This document shows positions 1 to 9,628 of a stretch of DNA of 33,140 nt, one piece after another. Origin of the DNA: CAZUGA01 sp964619885. GTDB taxonomy: Bacteria > Pseudomonadota > Gammaproteobacteria > Methylococcales > UBA1147. The notes beneath the pieces were generated by a model. It did no database searches. It saw only the letters and a list, made by a program, of their open reading frames with translations, and was not told the origin of the DNA. The stretch covers positions 1 through 33,140 of the forward strand of contig CAZUGA010000047.1 of assembly GCA_964619885.1 (NCBI GenBank). Reading direction: 5' to 3'. How positions within the stretch are numbered: the stretch's first letter is position 1; each line of letters starts with the position of its first letter. Both the position numbers and the translations under genes were made by a program.

Positions 1-122
1 CATCAATCAGATCAACCATAATAAAATCTAGGTGGTTGCGCTGGACGCTTACACTCGACCTATGGATCGTATATAAATATATCCCTGCGTGTATTATTTC
101 TTTTCCAGGATACGGCATAGGT

Positions 123-497
123 GTGGAAAAACCGATTATATGTATAGTAGATAATGATGCCGCAACACGCGAGGGCTTGCGCGCGATGCTCCATACTCTG
201 GACGTAGAAGTGGTGGTTTTTGCCAATGCCGAAGAATTTTTGGACACTATTGGAACTAATGACCCAGCATTACTTATCGCGGACATAAACCTGCCCGGCC
301 TAAGCGGTGTCGAATTGTTAGAACATTTGAATATTCGGCAATCTGCCCTACCAACGATATTATTGGATAGTGTAGGCGATGTACATATTGCGGTACGCGC
401 GATGCAGGCTGGGGTGATAGACTACATAGAGAAACCTTTTGTTGACCGCCTATTGATCAAACGCATTAACGATGTTCTTAACTTGGAGCACGACTAA
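123..497 (+). CDS. Stand-alone FixJ-type response regulator receiver
   Basis: A 124-residue protein made only of a CheY-like receiver domain. Visible features are the acidic pair after beta-1 (D10, D12), the phospho-acceptor Asp54 in an 'ADINLPG' context, and the conserved Lys in 'EKPF' followed by the last helix. The 'AVRAMQAG' segment is typical of FixJ/NarL-class receivers. No HTH output domain follows, so it probably acts as a phosphorelay intermediate or binds a partner. The GTG at 123 was chosen because the receiver begins right after it and a CAGGA stands about 11 bases upstream; a TTG at 36 would add a tail foreign to the fold. The usual Thr/Ser after beta-4 (LTGxGD in FixJ) reads as Asp ('LLDSVGD'), an unusual change. 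No kinase is visible; the left neighbour is outside the window. Confidence 0.8.
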   Translation: MEKPIICIVDNDAATREGLRAMLHTLDVEVVVFANAEEFLDTIGTNDPALLIADINLPGLSGVELLEHLNIRQSALPTILLDSVGDVHIAVRAMQAGVIDYIEKPFVDRLLIKRINDVLNLEHD

Positions 498-696
498 AAC
501 GTTGCCGTTGTAAAGCGAATCACTGTTCTTGAAAAGAGATTAAAGTGCTAGCATACGCCGGTAATTGTTCACCGACTTATCCTTTTTCCACCTAGTCTGA
601 CCGAGCTACTCAATAGGCTCTAATCTATTCGCGAATATGGCCAACCAAGATCAGCCACACCATTCCAAGCTCAAAAATAGATTGTCCTCGATTCGG

Positions 697-1893
697 TCAA
701 GCGTTTCTCTTGGGATATTGTTTGATATCGGCGACGGCTTCTACCGGTGCCCGTTTAGAAATTACACCACGGCTAAACACGCAGTTACGGCCGTTTCGTT
801 TGGCATCGTAAAGCGCGTGATCCGCCGATTCAACCAACCACGACCCTTCAGCTTTTTGGTCGTCTACACTAATTTCCGGATCGAAGGTTGCGACACCGAC
901 CGAAATCGTAACTTTGACAAATTTTTCATCGGCAGTTTCCACCGAATGGCTTTCCACCCGTTGGCGTATGCGTTCACCAACCTCCATTGCTTTCTGTTCC
1001 GAAGCCCCAGACAACAACGACACAAACTCTTCTCCGCCGTAACGCGCCAAGACATCATTATTTCTCAATTGCGACCTTATTTCATTGGCCACTGCGGTTA
1101 ATACCCGGTCACCCACCTGATGGCCGTAGGTATCGTTAACCGATTTGAAAAAATCGATATCGAGAAACAAGCAGGACAGATTTTCGCCGCTGCGCTGGAC
1201 TCGATCCATTTCTTCTCCGATACGTTGATCAAAGAAACGCCTGTTATTAACCCCGGTCAAGGTGTCGATTAAACTGGTTCGACGCAATAACTCGAAATTG
1301 AGTGTATTTTCCAGACACACGCCTAAGACGCTACTCAATCGCTCGAGAAAATCAGTCGCCATCTGGCTGCTAAAACGTTCTGGATCCATACTGCCCAGGT
1401 TCAGTGAACCCAGATAGTTACCACGCCGGTGTAATGGCAGAATCGCAACACTGACCGGATCAGTGACGCAATGGGGGAAAAAGGCACCGACCTTTTGGTT
1501 TCGAAACTCACCCAAATAAGGCCTAACCGCTTTGCCGAAAACATCCGCCAATTGCTCATCGTTGTTCAACAAAATCAGACCTTCCGCACGTTCCGCTGTC
1601 AACCCATCCTCCTTCAGGAATTGGCTCAATTCACGTTTCTCGTCGATCAAACAAAACGAAATAATATCCAGGTCAAAAACCTTTTGGGTATCATCGAGCA
1701 CGTGTTCCAATAGCTCGAATAAGGTATTCAAGCTGAGCAGATGGGTCTCGAGTTTTTGAAAACGACGTAATTTGGCGTCGTTCTGGCGCACGCAACTTAA
1801 CATACCGTCGAGATGACTTTGCAATACGCACAGTTCGGTATTCAATTGATCCAAGCGTTGTTCCTGTTGTTTGCTGTCCTCAATCAATTTCAC
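697..1893 (-). CDS. DUF484/GAF-like sensor diguanylate cyclase (GGDEF)
   Basis: A 398-residue cytosolic protein predicted to make cyclic di-GMP from two GTP. Residues about 1-50 are a coiled-coil-like helix. Residues about 50-200 resemble the DUF484/GAF sensor fold. The GGDEF domain follows from about 205, with the 'LTGVNNRR' entry motif, metal-binding 'FLDIDFFK' and the active-site loop GGEEF at 286-290. An RxxD I-site at 277-280, five residues before the loop, suggests product feedback inhibition. There is no EAL domain and no membrane segment. It starts at GTG 1893, inside the end of ligA (14 bp overlap), so it is very likely translated from the same mRNA as ligA, zipA and smc. DUF484-GGDEF proteins are known in gammaproteobacteria. 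The ligand of the sensor domain is unknown. Confidence 0.88.
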   Translation of the reverse strand: MKLIEDSKQQEQRLDQLNTELCVLQSHLDGMLSCVRQNDAKLRRFQKLETHLLSLNTLFELLEHVLDDTQKVFDLDIISFCLIDEKRELSQFLKEDGLTAERAEGLILLNNDEQLADVFGKAVRPYLGEFRNQKVGAFFPHCVTDPVSVAILPLHRRGNYLGSLNLGSMDPERFSSQMATDFLERLSSVLGVCLENTLNFELLRRTSLIDTLTGVNNRRFFDQRIGEEMDRVQRSGENLSCLFLDIDFFKSVNDTYGHQVGDRVLTAVANEIRSQLRNNDVLARYGGEEFVSLLSGASEQKAMEVGERIRQRVESHSVETADEKFVKVTISVGVATFDPEISVDDQKAEGSWLVESADHALYDAKRNGRNCVFSRGVISKRAPVEAVADIKQYPKRNA

Positions 1894-3904
1894 GGCTTCC
1901 CAGCAAGTGGATTAATTCTTTTTCATCGATAACTTTAACGCCAAGGTCCTGGGCTTTTTGCATTTTCGAACCCGGATCTTTTCCAGCGACTAAATAGTGG
2001 GTTTTTTTAGAGATACTCGAAATGACCTTTGCCCCCAGAGTTTGCAGTTCTTGTTTGGCTTGTTCTCGGGTCATCGTAGCTAAGGTGCCGGTCAAAACAA
2101 CCCTTATGCCGTCTAGCGGCAAATTGTCCTGAGCCTTTTCAATATCCTCCCATTGCACCCCAGCATCGACCAATTGTTCGACCACATCAAGATTGTGCTG
2201 TTGACTGAAAAACATTGTGATATGTTTGGCAACTGTCGGGCCAATATCTGGAACCGACTGTAATTGTTCTTGATCGGTACTTAAAATCTTATCCAAAGAA
2301 CCGTAATGTTCAGCCAAATTTCGCGCAGTGACCTCACCCACCTCTCGTATACCTAAAGCATAGATGAAACGTGGCAAAGTTGTGTGTTTACTTTTGCCCA
2401 GCGCGGTTACCAAATTTTTCGCTGATTTTGGACCCATTCTTTCCAATCCGCTTAAGATATCAGTCTCCAATAGGTACAGGCCGGCAACATTCTGGATTAT
2501 ATTCCTATCGACCAGTTGATTCACCAATTTATCCCCCAGTCCATCGATATCCATTGCTTTTCGAGACGCAAAATGTTTTATCGACTCTTTGCGTTGCGCA
2601 TCACAAAATAAACCGCCGCTGCAACGCAGAATAGATTCTCCCTCGATTTCGACGATCTCTGAATCGCAGATTGGACAGGTCAAAGGCATTTGAAACCGAG
2701 ATGTATTCTTGGGACGTTTTTCGACGATTGCTCTAACGACTTCGGGAATAACATCCCCAGCACGTCGAACCATGACGGTGTCACCTTTACGGATATCCTT
2801 TCTATGCACCTCGCCGAGATTATGCAATGTCGCGTTAGCGACCGTGACACCCCCAACGACTACCGGATTTAATCGTGCGACCGGGGTAATTGCACCGGTA
2901 CGTCCAACCTGCACGTCTATATCGAATACTGTCGTTATGGCTTCTTCAGCTGGAAATTTACGCGCTATGGCCCAACGTGGTGCGCGTGACATAAAACCCA
3001 ACGCATCCTGATACTCAAATCGCTGGACCTTGTAGACCACACCATCAATTTCGTAGTCCAAGCTTTCGCGTTTTCGCTGCATTAGGTCAAAATGGGTCAA
3101 ACACTCCGCCGCATTGTCAACGATCTTGATTTCGGGACAAATCGGCAAACCCCATTTCGCAAGTAGGTCCAATAAATCGAGCTGCGTTTCCGGTAAACGC
3201 TGCTCTGGAAAAAAACCGTGTCCATAACAATAAAAAGCCAACGGTCTTTTTGCGGTTATTTTGGGATCCAATTGGCGTAGACTTCCCGCCGCCGCATTGC
3301 GCGGATTGGCGAATTCTTTCTCGCCCAGTTGACGAGCGCGCTGATTCAGGAGTTCGAATCCGGCTTTTTGCATAAATACTTCACCGCGCACTTCAAACCG
3401 GTCCGGGTATCCACGACCTTTTAATCGCAGGGGAATATCTTGGATTGTTCTAATGTTGTGGGTAACGTCTTCCCCGGTCTGGCCGTCCCCGCGGGTTGCC
3501 GCCTGAACTAGGTTACCATTTTGGTAAAACAGGCTAATTGCTAATCCATCCAATTTTGGTTCCGCCAGATATTGGATACCATCAACCCCCAGCTTATCCC
3601 GAACCCGTTGATCAAAAGCCAGCAGTTCGTCGTCGGAGAAAGCATTTTCCAACGAAAGCATCGCAACCTGGTGAGTGACTTGCTCGAATTGTTGCAGCGG
3701 TTCGGCACCAACACGCTGAGTGGGTGAATCGCCGGTCAGGAGCTCGGGATATTGATGCTCCAATTCTTGCAGCTCGCGCAACAATTTATCGTACACCGAA
3801 TCGCTGACCAATGGATCATCCATCTGATAATAACGTCTATTATGCAGATCGATTTCGTCATGAAGCTGTCCAACGCGTTTTCTGATTTTTTTGGTTACGG
3901 GCAC
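1880..3904 (-). CDS. ligA: NAD+-dependent DNA ligase LigA
   Basis: A 674-residue ligase that seals nicks in replication and repair using NAD+. Domains in order: Ia (the 'HNRRYY' segment near 21-26 binds NMN); adenylation domain with the nucleophilic Lys117 in KLDG (117-120) and further motifs such as 'DGVVYK' near 287; OB fold; a zinc finger with Cys410, Cys413, Cys428 and Cys434; helix-hairpin-helix region; and a C-terminal BRCT domain from about 595. Length matches E. coli LigA (671). The start is GTG 3904, supported by GGAG five bases upstream; no in-frame ATG lies near the expected N-terminus. It lies 48 bp downstream of zipA and overlaps the diguanylate cyclase gene by 14 bp, in an smc-zipA-ligA order familiar from Pseudomonas and relatives. 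Confidence 0.97.
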   Translation of the reverse strand: MPVTKKIRKRVGQLHDEIDLHNRRYYQMDDPLVSDSVYDKLLRELQELEHQYPELLTGDSPTQRVGAEPLQQFEQVTHQVAMLSLENAFSDDELLAFDQRVRDKLGVDGIQYLAEPKLDGLAISLFYQNGNLVQAATRGDGQTGEDVTHNIRTIQDIPLRLKGRGYPDRFEVRGEVFMQKAGFELLNQRARQLGEKEFANPRNAAAGSLRQLDPKITAKRPLAFYCYGHGFFPEQRLPETQLDLLDLLAKWGLPICPEIKIVDNAAECLTHFDLMQRKRESLDYEIDGVVYKVQRFEYQDALGFMSRAPRWAIARKFPAEEAITTVFDIDVQVGRTGAITPVARLNPVVVGGVTVANATLHNLGEVHRKDIRKGDTVMVRRAGDVIPEVVRAIVEKRPKNTSRFQMPLTCPICDSEIVEIEGESILRCSGGLFCDAQRKESIKHFASRKAMDIDGLGDKLVNQLVDRNIIQNVAGLYLLETDILSGLERMGPKSAKNLVTALGKSKHTTLPRFIYALGIREVGEVTARNLAEHYGSLDKILSTDQEQLQSVPDIGPTVAKHITMFFSQQHNLDVVEQLVDAGVQWEDIEKAQDNLPLDGIRVVLTGTLATMTREQAKQELQTLGAKVISSISKKTHYLVAGKDPGSKMQKAQDLGVKVIDEKELIHLLGSREID

Positions 3905-3952
3905 TAGTACTCCATCAATGTACTAAACCGACCTAGTCGTATTCGATTTAAT

Positions 3953-4651
3953 CTATTCCGCCAAAGAATCGCGAACTTTCTGGATAACTTCAAGATTCAC
4001 CGGATTGCGCAATCCATCCAGCAATTCACCACGCAATCTGGCAGCCAATGCAGCGCCCGTTTGAACCATATCATCGAATGCTTCTTGCGGTCGATCGACC
4101 ACTGCCGTCTGCAAAAATAATGCGATACCCGGCGATTGAAAATCAGAGTAATCCCCGTCAGGGAATGTACCCGGTTCGACCATATTGACCACGCTGAATC
4201 TTGGGAATTGGGTATCTGGCGCGGGGCGATGATAGATTTTCATGTCGCCATATGTCAGTCCCTGCGCTTCGAAAGCTTCTAACAATGCCTGCCCAGAAAA
4301 CATCATATCCCCATGCGCGATAACATATAACTGCACGATATCTAATTGATCATCCGGTTCAGTCTCGATCGAATCAACGCCGCCGTTTGAGTTTGTTTCA
4401 TCAAGTGTATCGCTCAGGTTTTCTGTATCTTGGCTATAAGCATGAAACGAAGGTAAATCTCTTTCATCGGCTCTCCCATCGGCTATATTAGGCACCATTG
4501 AAAATGAATCATTATCGGATTGCTCAACAATGTCTTCGGGTTCGCCCGGAATTTCTGAACGCTGAGTTTTGTAGCGGTCCCACAGATAGATTCCTGCAAT
4601 TAGAATTAGGCCCAATATCCCCAGTAGGATTCTAAAAATATCTTTGTCCAT
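3953..4651 (-). CDS. zipA: Cell division protein ZipA
   Basis: A 232-residue inner-membrane protein that tethers FtsZ to the membrane at the division site. It shows the ZipA layout: a single N-terminal membrane helix at about 5-24 with almost nothing outside, a short basic stretch, an acidic Ser/Asp-rich flexible linker (about 30-95), and the C-terminal FtsZ-binding domain from about 100 ('DIVQLYVIAHGDMMFSGQ' at its start). The linker is shorter than in E. coli ZipA (328 residues) and is not Pro/Gln-rich. The start is the ATG at 4651, which shares its A with the smc stop (TGATG), so translation is probably coupled to smc. A TTG three bases upstream is a less likely alternative. Confidence 0.93.
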   Translation of the reverse strand: MDKDIFRILLGILGLILIAGIYLWDRYKTQRSEIPGEPEDIVEQSDNDSFSMVPNIADGRADERDLPSFHAYSQDTENLSDTLDETNSNGGVDSIETEPDDQLDIVQLYVIAHGDMMFSGQALLEAFEAQGLTYGDMKIYHRPAPDTQFPRFSVVNMVEPGTFPDGDYSDFQSPGIALFLQTAVVDRPQEAFDDMVQTGAALAARLRGELLDGLRNPVNLEVIQKVRDSLAE

Positions 4652-7600
4652 CAACCAACCGCCAATTCCACCGCTTCATCGATATCCACCGCTACCATTC
4701 TAGAAACACCCGGTTCGTTCATAGTAACGCCAGTCAAATGCCTAGCCACCTCCATAGTCGCCTTATTATGTGTAATAAAAATAAACTGTACCGCGTGCGA
4801 CATTTCTTCAATCAGCGCACGAAAGCGCCCAACGTTAGCGTCATCCAACGGCGCGTCTACTTCGTCCAACAGACAAAATGGTGCCGGATTAAGCTCGAAA
4901 ATAGAAAACACCAGTGCAACTGCAGTCAAAGCCTTTTCGCCCCCGGACAATAGATGAATCGAGCTATTACGCTTGCCGGGCGGACGGGCGATAACATTCA
5001 CCCCGGTTTCCAGTAAATTCTGTTCTGTCAGCTCAAGGTTCGCCTGTCCACCGCCAAACAATTTGGGAAAATTTTTCTGCAATCCATTGTTGATCTGATC
5101 GAAGGTCGATTTGAAGCGCGCCTTACTCTCTCCGTCGATTTTTTTCATCGCAGTTTCTAAAGTTTCCAATGATTCGCTCAAATCCTCGTGTTGCGCATTG
5201 AGATACTCCAGGCGCTGACTCTCTTCATCGTGCTCCTGAATCGCGGCCAGATTGATCGAACCCAATCGCGCAATTTTTTCAGCCAATTGTTCGACTTTTT
5301 CGCTCCACAGTGGTTCCGATGCATCGTCTTCGATGTCTTGAAGTACGGTCTGCGCATCAACCTTCATCTCGACCAACTGCTCACTGATGGTCTGAGAACG
5401 AACAAGGCTGGCCTGGCTATCCATCCGGACTTTCTCCAGCTGTTCCCGCCTATGATCAATGTTCTGTTCCAAACCGGCTCGTTGCTCGGACAATTCTGTG
5501 TTGTTTTGCTCGTATCCGCTAAGATCGCCCCTCGCCGCTTTTAAATCCTGCTCCAAAGCCTGACGTTTACCAGCAAGTGCGGTCAATTGGGTTTGATAAT
5601 CCTGTAACGGCAAATCGGTATCCCCCAATTTCTGTTTCAGTTGTTCTAGACGATCCGTTTCAATTTGCCGCTGCGACACCAAGCGTTGTAAATGTTTATC
5701 CGTCAATTGCTCGGAGGATTTTAAATTTTCGATCCGTGACCGTAAACCGCGAACCCGGTCACGCGCTTCGATCATCTCTTGAATAAACTGCTCCAGCTTT
5801 TGTCTGGCCGTTTCACAGGATACACTCAAACCTTCGGTGCGGGTCATCAATCCAGAATGTTCTTGTTCTGCAGCCAGAAATTTTTGCTTCGAGTCAGCAC
5901 TTTGCTTCTCAGCTTTGGCCAGGTTTTGCCGCACTTCTTCCAGCTCATCGCCAATTTGGCTTAAACGTCGATTGACCTGATCAAATTTGGCATTACACGC
6001 GCTCAAGCGAGATTTATTGTCCGATAGACGAACCGATAGCGACTGTTCCGACTGTTGCCTCGCCGCGAAAATTTGTTCAGCCTCTGCCAGTGTTTGTTCG
6101 GCACTCAACATTTCTTGTTCCAGCACATCGTATTGCTTGACGATATCAGTGCGTTTCTGCCTGAGCGCCCGCAAATCCTTTTCCCGTCTTAATACCCCGC
6201 TGTGTTCATCGTTCCCACGATTGACATAAACCCAACCGGGCCCGAACCATAGCCCATCGCGGGTAATCACCGATTCATGAATTTCTAATTTTTCGCGAAC
6301 TTTTTGAGCTTGGTCAATATCCTTCGCGCAATAAACCCCGGACAATAAACCAGTGATATTCCAATCCGATTTGAGTTTATCCACAAGTTTATCTTGTTTG
6401 GAATCAGCCCTACGGGAAACCGGTTTATAGGGTTCGATCATCGCCAACGAATCTTGCGGCATACTTTCAAATTGCGAAAAAACCGAAGTCGTGTCTTGCA
6501 CACACAAGGACTGCAAATAATTCCCCAAAACCATTTCGACGGCATTTTCCCAACCGGTATCGACATCCAAATGTTGAGCCAATCGTGGCGATTCATCCAA
6601 TGACACTTGCGTCAACCACTGGTTAAGCGCAGAACGATCGCGGCCGGTTGCATGCTGTTGTAGTGTTTCCAGGGAGCTGATTTGGCCCTGTATCTCTTGT
6701 CGAACGGACCTGAGTCGATCTAAATCTACCGTCAATTTTTTGATTCGATCGCGCTGATTCTGTGCATGTTGCTTGGCATCGTCGATTTCCGACAGGATGG
6801 TCGTGTGTTGCGCATGCAAAGATTCCAATTCATCGTTTAAGGTTTCGATCTCAGTCTCTAATTCGCTATCCCCGAGTTCTGCCTGCTGGGCAAGCAAGCG
6901 TGCCTGTCGGTCTCTGTACTGCTCAGCCTGTTCGCTAAATTGAGTTACCCGGCTTGACTCGACCTGGCGTATTTCGTTGGCCAGCGCGATGGTAGTTTTG
7001 ACCGAATCCCACTCCGATTGCAACGCACGGTAATCTTCTTCGGCGCGCTGCTGACTGTCGACCGACTCTGATTCTAAGATTAGCGCCGCTTCTAAATGCT
7101 TTTGCGCTTCTGTCAATTCGTGTTGAAGACTGTGAAGTTGTTGTTCGTCCTGATTAAGGTCGTCAAGGGCTTCGCGGCTGCCTCGCTCTATTCTGGTAAT
7201 TTCAATTTGAATATCTTGCTTGGCTTGATCTGCGGTTTCAATGGTCTGTTCCAAGCGGCCAATTTCCGACGTAACAGCGTAAACCTCTCCTTGCACCGCA
7301 TTCAGATTTTGCTGTAGTGCCGCGTGCGCATCGCCGCTCGATGATAGCTGCTTGTCGAGTTCGGTTTTTCGCAGCAACAATTCATTCAATTGCTGCTGCT
7401 TTTCATTTGCATTGGCTTCGAACGCTTGCACTGAGTCCTGATGCGAACGCCAGCGAAGCGCCAATAATTCCTGCTTGTAACGACGTTCATCAGTTTTCAG
7501 AGAGGTGTATTTTTCGGCTTTTTTGGCCTGCCGACGTAGATGATCGATGCGCTTGCCGACCTCGTCGAGCACATCATTCAAACGGTCTAAGTTCTCTCGT

Positions 7601-8160
7601 GTATGACGGATGCGGATTTCGGTTTCGTGGCGACGCTCCTTATACTTGGAAACACCAGCAGCCTCTTCAATCAATACCCGTAAATCATCCGGCTTGGCTT
7701 CGATCAAACGGGAAATCGTTCCCTGCTCGATGATCGCATAGCTCCGTGAGCCCAACCCGGTGCCGAGAAAAATATCGGTGATATCCTTGCGCCGACAGCG
7801 CGCGCCATTCAGCAAATAAACCGATTGTCCGTCCCTGGAAACCTGGCGCTTGATCGCTATCGTGCTGTAGCCCGCATATTCACCACCCAAGCGCCTGGCA
7901 CTATTATCAAACACCAATTCCACCGAAGCGACTCCGACCGGTTTTCGACTTGCTGATCCGTTGAAAATAACATCGGCCATGGTTCCACCCCGCAAATGCT
8001 TGGCCGAACTCTCGCCCATCACCCAGCGTACCGCGTCAATGATATTCGACTTACCGCAACCGTTGGGCCCGACAATCCCCACCAGATTCCCGGAAATTGG
8101 AATCGTGGTCGGATCTACAAATGATTTAAAACCGGAAAGCTTGATTTTTTCCAGACGCAT
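4651..8160 (-). CDS. smc: Chromosome segregation ATPase SMC
   Basis: A 1169-residue condensin-type ATPase that organises and helps segregate the chromosome. The N-terminal head has Walker A 'GPNGCGKS' at 31-38. Two long coiled coils flank a hinge near the middle (about 515-650). The C-terminal head carries the ABC signature 'LSGGEK' and Walker B 'CLLDEVDAPLDD'. The ATG at 8160 is preferred because it gives the standard 'MRLEKIKLSGFKSF' start and puts Walker A at the usual position; an upstream TTG would add 35 unrelated residues. It is the first gene of the leftward operon smc-zipA-ligA-GGDEF. No scpA or scpB is seen here. Many gammaproteobacteria use MukBEF instead, so a canonical SMC argues for a lineage outside Enterobacterales and Vibrionales. 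Confidence 0.97.
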   Translation of the reverse strand: MRLEKIKLSGFKSFVDPTTIPISGNLVGIVGPNGCGKSNIIDAVRWVMGESSAKHLRGGTMADVIFNGSASRKPVGVASVELVFDNSARRLGGEYAGYSTIAIKRQVSRDGQSVYLLNGARCRRKDITDIFLGTGLGSRSYAIIEQGTISRLIEAKPDDLRVLIEEAAGVSKYKERRHETEIRIRHTRENLDRLNDVLDEVGKRIDHLRRQAKKAEKYTSLKTDERRYKQELLALRWRSHQDSVQAFEANANEKQQQLNELLLRKTELDKQLSSSGDAHAALQQNLNAVQGEVYAVTSEIGRLEQTIETADQAKQDIQIEITRIERGSREALDDLNQDEQQLHSLQHELTEAQKHLEAALILESESVDSQQRAEEDYRALQSEWDSVKTTIALANEIRQVESSRVTQFSEQAEQYRDRQARLLAQQAELGDSELETEIETLNDELESLHAQHTTILSEIDDAKQHAQNQRDRIKKLTVDLDRLRSVRQEIQGQISSLETLQQHATGRDRSALNQWLTQVSLDESPRLAQHLDVDTGWENAVEMVLGNYLQSLCVQDTTSVFSQFESMPQDSLAMIEPYKPVSRRADSKQDKLVDKLKSDWNITGLLSGVYCAKDIDQAQKVREKLEIHESVITRDGLWFGPGWVYVNRGNDEHSGVLRREKDLRALRQKRTDIVKQYDVLEQEMLSAEQTLAEAEQIFAARQQSEQSLSVRLSDNKSRLSACNAKFDQVNRRLSQIGDELEEVRQNLAKAEKQSADSKQKFLAAEQEHSGLMTRTEGLSVSCETARQKLEQFIQEMIEARDRVRGLRSRIENLKSSEQLTDKHLQRLVSQRQIETDRLEQLKQKLGDTDLPLQDYQTQLTALAGKRQALEQDLKAARGDLSGYEQNNTELSEQRAGLEQNIDHRREQLEKVRMDSQASLVRSQTISEQLVEMKVDAQTVLQDIEDDASEPLWSEKVEQLAEKIARLGSINLAAIQEHDEESQRLEYLNAQHEDLSESLETLETAMKKIDGESKARFKSTFDQINNGLQKNFPKLFGGGQANLELTEQNLLETGVNVIARPPGKRNSSIHLLSGGEKALTAVALVFSIFELNPAPFCLLDEVDAPLDDANVGRFRALIEEMSHAVQFIFITHNKATMEVARHLTGVTMNEPGVSRMVAVDIDEAVELAVG

Positions 8161-9628
8161 GGATGGGTTAGATACCTGCTTTTTGGGATTTAGCTTTAGA
8201 ATGGACGGCGTATTATTGACCAGAATTTTTCTAATTGCTATCCCGGTTTTATAGTTTTGGTTCAAACGAATCTAAGCCATTCCAAAACGTTGCTTGAATT
8301 CGTTGTTATCCCGCTGCCTGGATGGAAGAAGGATTATGTTGCCCCTAACTTTTTATAAATCAATTTTGCTTTAGACGGTCTTCTAATTCCTGGTTAGCGT
8401 TTCAATATTTTAAAAAATGGCGAACATTTTCACCAGTATTCCGCCATATCAAATTGGTCACCACACTCTATCGTCCCAGGACTTCCGGCCCTCTACCCTC
8501 CAGCTGTTTAAGTCGGCTAAAGTTCCTGCAATATTGCTATTCGCAAGCACGCCAAACCGTAAGCTCTCTAGTACAAAGAAAATATCGTTTGCTATCGATA
8601 AAACCATCGCAATTAAAATCACCCATCGATAAACCCCTACATTGACCGGGTTTATTCATGCTGATTGCTCGGCGACGCTACCCGTCGATAATGGATTCCC
8701 GCGCGATCGCCCGCAGCAATATCGGTAAAGGTCCCACCGACCTGCGCAGTAGAGACGCCCGAACTCAGATATATCATGGAAATACCCGCGCGGACCATGA
8801 TGCTCTTGGGTTTACTAAGATAGCGAACAGAACTTTGCTGCGGGGTAGATATATATGCCTCCATGCATATTGATCGATTATTTCTTTACCACCCCGGTTT
8901 GACGATTATATTGATCCAAACCGTAAAACAACTTTACGGGAAACAAGCCATGGGTTAGCAGCAAGCTTAGCGGTTTAATACACGGTGACAAAATAACCGT
9001 TTCACATCTGTGAAAAATTACGATGAATATTGTGAGCTGTTACGCATACCGAAGCTTTTTGATGCAAAATTTATCGCACTTGGCATGCATTTCTAGAACC
9101 GTAAAAGATTGCCAATTTCTCCGTCGAAAGAAAATTCAATAAATAGAACCGACCGAACCTGAAATTGGTACCATTTTTCGATAAATTGTCAATTCGTTTA
9201 CAGATTTCGATCACAGTTGTACAACGATGTACCAGTTGACATTCTTGTCAGCATTTTCGCACTTTTGTTAACAGTCGCTTTCCTGCTAGTCGAATGGGTT
9301 TAAAAACTTGCACTTTCTAATTAAACTGTAATGTAACAATATTCCTCTATGATATTGTTATACTTATTTTATTTGAATTTAGTCGCCTAATTGATCAAAA
9401 ATATGACAATTTGATGACAATCCAGTTTTTCTCGTTAGCACAGACTTTCATCCACAAAGTTATCCACAGAAATTGTGGATAAATAATCGAAACCATTTTT
9501 GATCCATTCCGAGTCTAGAAAACACCAACATCCGATCGAATTGCTACAACACAAAATTGATCACTCTGAAGCCCTTGGAAAATGCTAAAATCCGTTCCCA
9601 TTTATACCAGCCTAAGGTCAATATTCTA
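8161..9628. other. Long intergenic region between divergent smc and glnS
   Basis: About 1.47 kb with no convincing gene. Short open frames on both strands have no recognisable family or ribosome binding site. It becomes AT-rich towards glnS (about 9300-9420). Visible structure: a perfect 7-bp inverted repeat TTTCACA-TC-TGTGAAA at 9000-9015; a repeated ATGACAAT around 9403-9421; a -10-like TATACT at 9359-9364 without a good -35; several GATC sites; and the DnaA-box cluster at 9448-9482 listed separately. It must hold the promoters for the smc operon and glnS. Confidence 0.6.
9448..9482. promoter_or_regulatory. Cluster of three DnaA-box sequences
   Basis: Two perfect consensus boxes TTATCCACA face each other, 9460-9468 on plus and 9474-9482 on minus, separated by 5 bases. 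A one-mismatch box TCATCCACA lies at 9448-9456 on plus. The DnaA consensus TTATNCACA is established. Binding here, and any role as an origin, reservoir or DnaA-controlled promoter of glnS, is inference. The facing boxes also form a 9-bp inverted repeat that could fold as a hairpin if transcribed. Confidence 0.6.

Noticed and set aside
3340..3370. GTTCGAATCC-like string resembling a tRNA T-loop
   Set aside because: Lies inside ligA on the coding frame, and no cloverleaf can be built around it.
8652..8873. Overlapping 70-codon frames on both strands in the smc-glnS gap
   Set aside because: No ribosome binding site, no domain, and frames on opposite strands suggest chance openness.
9000..9015. 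TTTCACA-TC-TGTGAAA as a CRP/FNR site
   Set aside because: Half-sites are in the opposite orientation and spacing from TGTGA-N6-TCACA; left only as an unexplained palindrome.
9236..9264. TTGACA at 9236-9241 as a -35 for glnS
   Set aside because: No acceptable -10 at 16-18 bases; the sequence there is GC-containing and unlike TATAAT.
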